Position numbers and translations under genes: made by a program
The notes under the pieces: generated by a model
What the model was told of the DNA's origin: nothing
Database searches by the model: none
What the model saw: the letters and a program-made list of their open reading frames with translations, nothing else
Assembly: GCA_030018715.1 (NCBI GenBank)
Contig: JASEHN010000169.1
Span: 1 to 6,716, forward strand
Origin: Thermodesulfobacteriota bacterium
GTDB taxonomy: Bacteria > Desulfobacterota > SM23-61
Direction of reading: 5' to 3'
DNA: 6,716 nt
Shown: piece after piece, positions 6,536 to 6,716 of the stretch
Numbering within the stretch: position 1 is the stretch's first letter
How the letters are laid out: the number at the start of each line of letters is the position of its first letter

Positions 6536-6590
6536 TTTGACTTCCTGGAAATCCCTTTTCCCGGTATAATTCTCGCCAAAGATATTTGAT

Positions 6591-6716
6591 GATCTCGTAA
6601 AAAGTCCTTTTTGTCCCATTTTCGTCATTCCCGCGAAAGCGGGAATCCAGTTAATTCAAGTAGTTCTGTCCGCCTGAGGCGGACTGCTTTCGCAGGAGTG
6701 ACGGCTTTTCCGACTT
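6591..6716. repeat. REP/MITE-like palindromic intergenic element, right end cut by window edge
   Basis: Two inverted arms, 6623-6642 and 6684-6703, match at 17 of 20 positions (CGTCAYTCCYGCGAAAGCRG). Inside, 6627-6646 is a perfect 8-bp stem (ATTCCCGC/GCGGGAAT) closed by a GAAA loop, and 6668-6684 is a perfect 7-bp stem (GTCCGCC/GGCGGAC) with loop TGA. CTGC/GCAG (6684-6695) can form a third small hairpin. Further out, CTCGTAAAAAGTC (6594-6606) is matched at the right edge by GACTT (6712-6716), the start of its reverse complement, so the element probably continues past the window. The ATTCCC...GGGAAT core resembles dispersed repeats such as the dRS3 repeats of Neisseria. No transposase is present; a non-autonomous dispersed repeat is inferred. 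Confidence 0.6.

Larger units (their letters stand above)
6144..6590. other. AT-rich intergenic region with no confident gene
   Basis: Between the operon promoter and the right-hand repeat I see no gene with recognisable content. It holds two palindromes, a second TTGACA on the minus strand (6500-6505), and a weaker promoter-like pair on the minus strand (ATGACC 6205-6210, 17 bp, TATACC 6182-6187). There is also a loose inverted repeat CGGTCA/TGACCG (6204-6209 and 6227-6232, 17-base loop). One short minus-strand reading frame (6468-6274, 64 codons from ATG or 70 from TTG at 6486) is unfamiliar, has only AAGG two bases before its ATG, and is judged unlikely to be real. Long leader or small-RNA content cannot be excluded, but no known riboswitch core was recognised. 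Confidence 0.6.

Noticed and set aside
6565..6570. Plus-strand TATAAT as a -10 box
   Set aside because: The nearest -35-like sequence (TTGACT, 6537-6542) is 22 bp away, too far, and no gene follows within the window.

Overview
The window reads almost entirely on the minus strand. It carries most of a five-gene envelope or exopolysaccharide operon. In transcription order (right to left) the genes are: a secreted FecR-domain protein (6072-5269), a Wza-type outer-membrane polysaccharide export lipoprotein (5188-4097), a Wzc-type chain-length regulator fused to a BY-type tyrosine autokinase (4078-1790), a membrane-anchored TPR protein with a C-terminal carbohydrate-binding-like domain (1769-528), and a J-domain membrane protein that runs off the left edge (463-1). 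No convincing gene was found on the plus strand.

The gene content points to a Gram-negative bacterium with an outer membrane. The FecR / export lipoprotein / autokinase / TPR order and the style of intergenic repeats suggest a deltaproteobacterial (Desulfobacterota-like) genome. That placement is inference from general familiarity, since no marker gene is present.

The two central genes are the best understood. The autokinase sits in the inner membrane, controls polymer length and cycles phosphate on its C-terminal tyrosine cluster. The lipoprotein forms the outer-membrane exit channel. The TPR protein probably acts as a periplasmic scaffold that holds glycan or a partner protein. The FecR-like protein is exported rather than acting as a cytoplasmic anti-sigma partner. 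The J-domain protein places a potential DnaK-recruiting module on the cytoplasmic face of the membrane and a proline-rich tail outside. No glycosyltransferase, flippase or polymerase is visible, so these must lie outside the window or elsewhere.

The roughly 640 bases right of the FecR gene hold no confident gene. They contain a strong sigma70-type promoter (TTGACA, 17 bp, AATAAT) just upstream of the FecR gene, and a second, weaker TTGACA further out. A palindrome is centred about 24 bp upstream of each. At the right edge is a REP/MITE-like palindromic repeat cut by the window end. Two short-period degenerate tandem arrays interrupt the operon: a 7-bp array inside the signal-peptide region of the export lipoprotein, and an 8-bp array directly upstream of the J-domain gene. 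Both genes lack a clear Shine-Dalgarno sequence.
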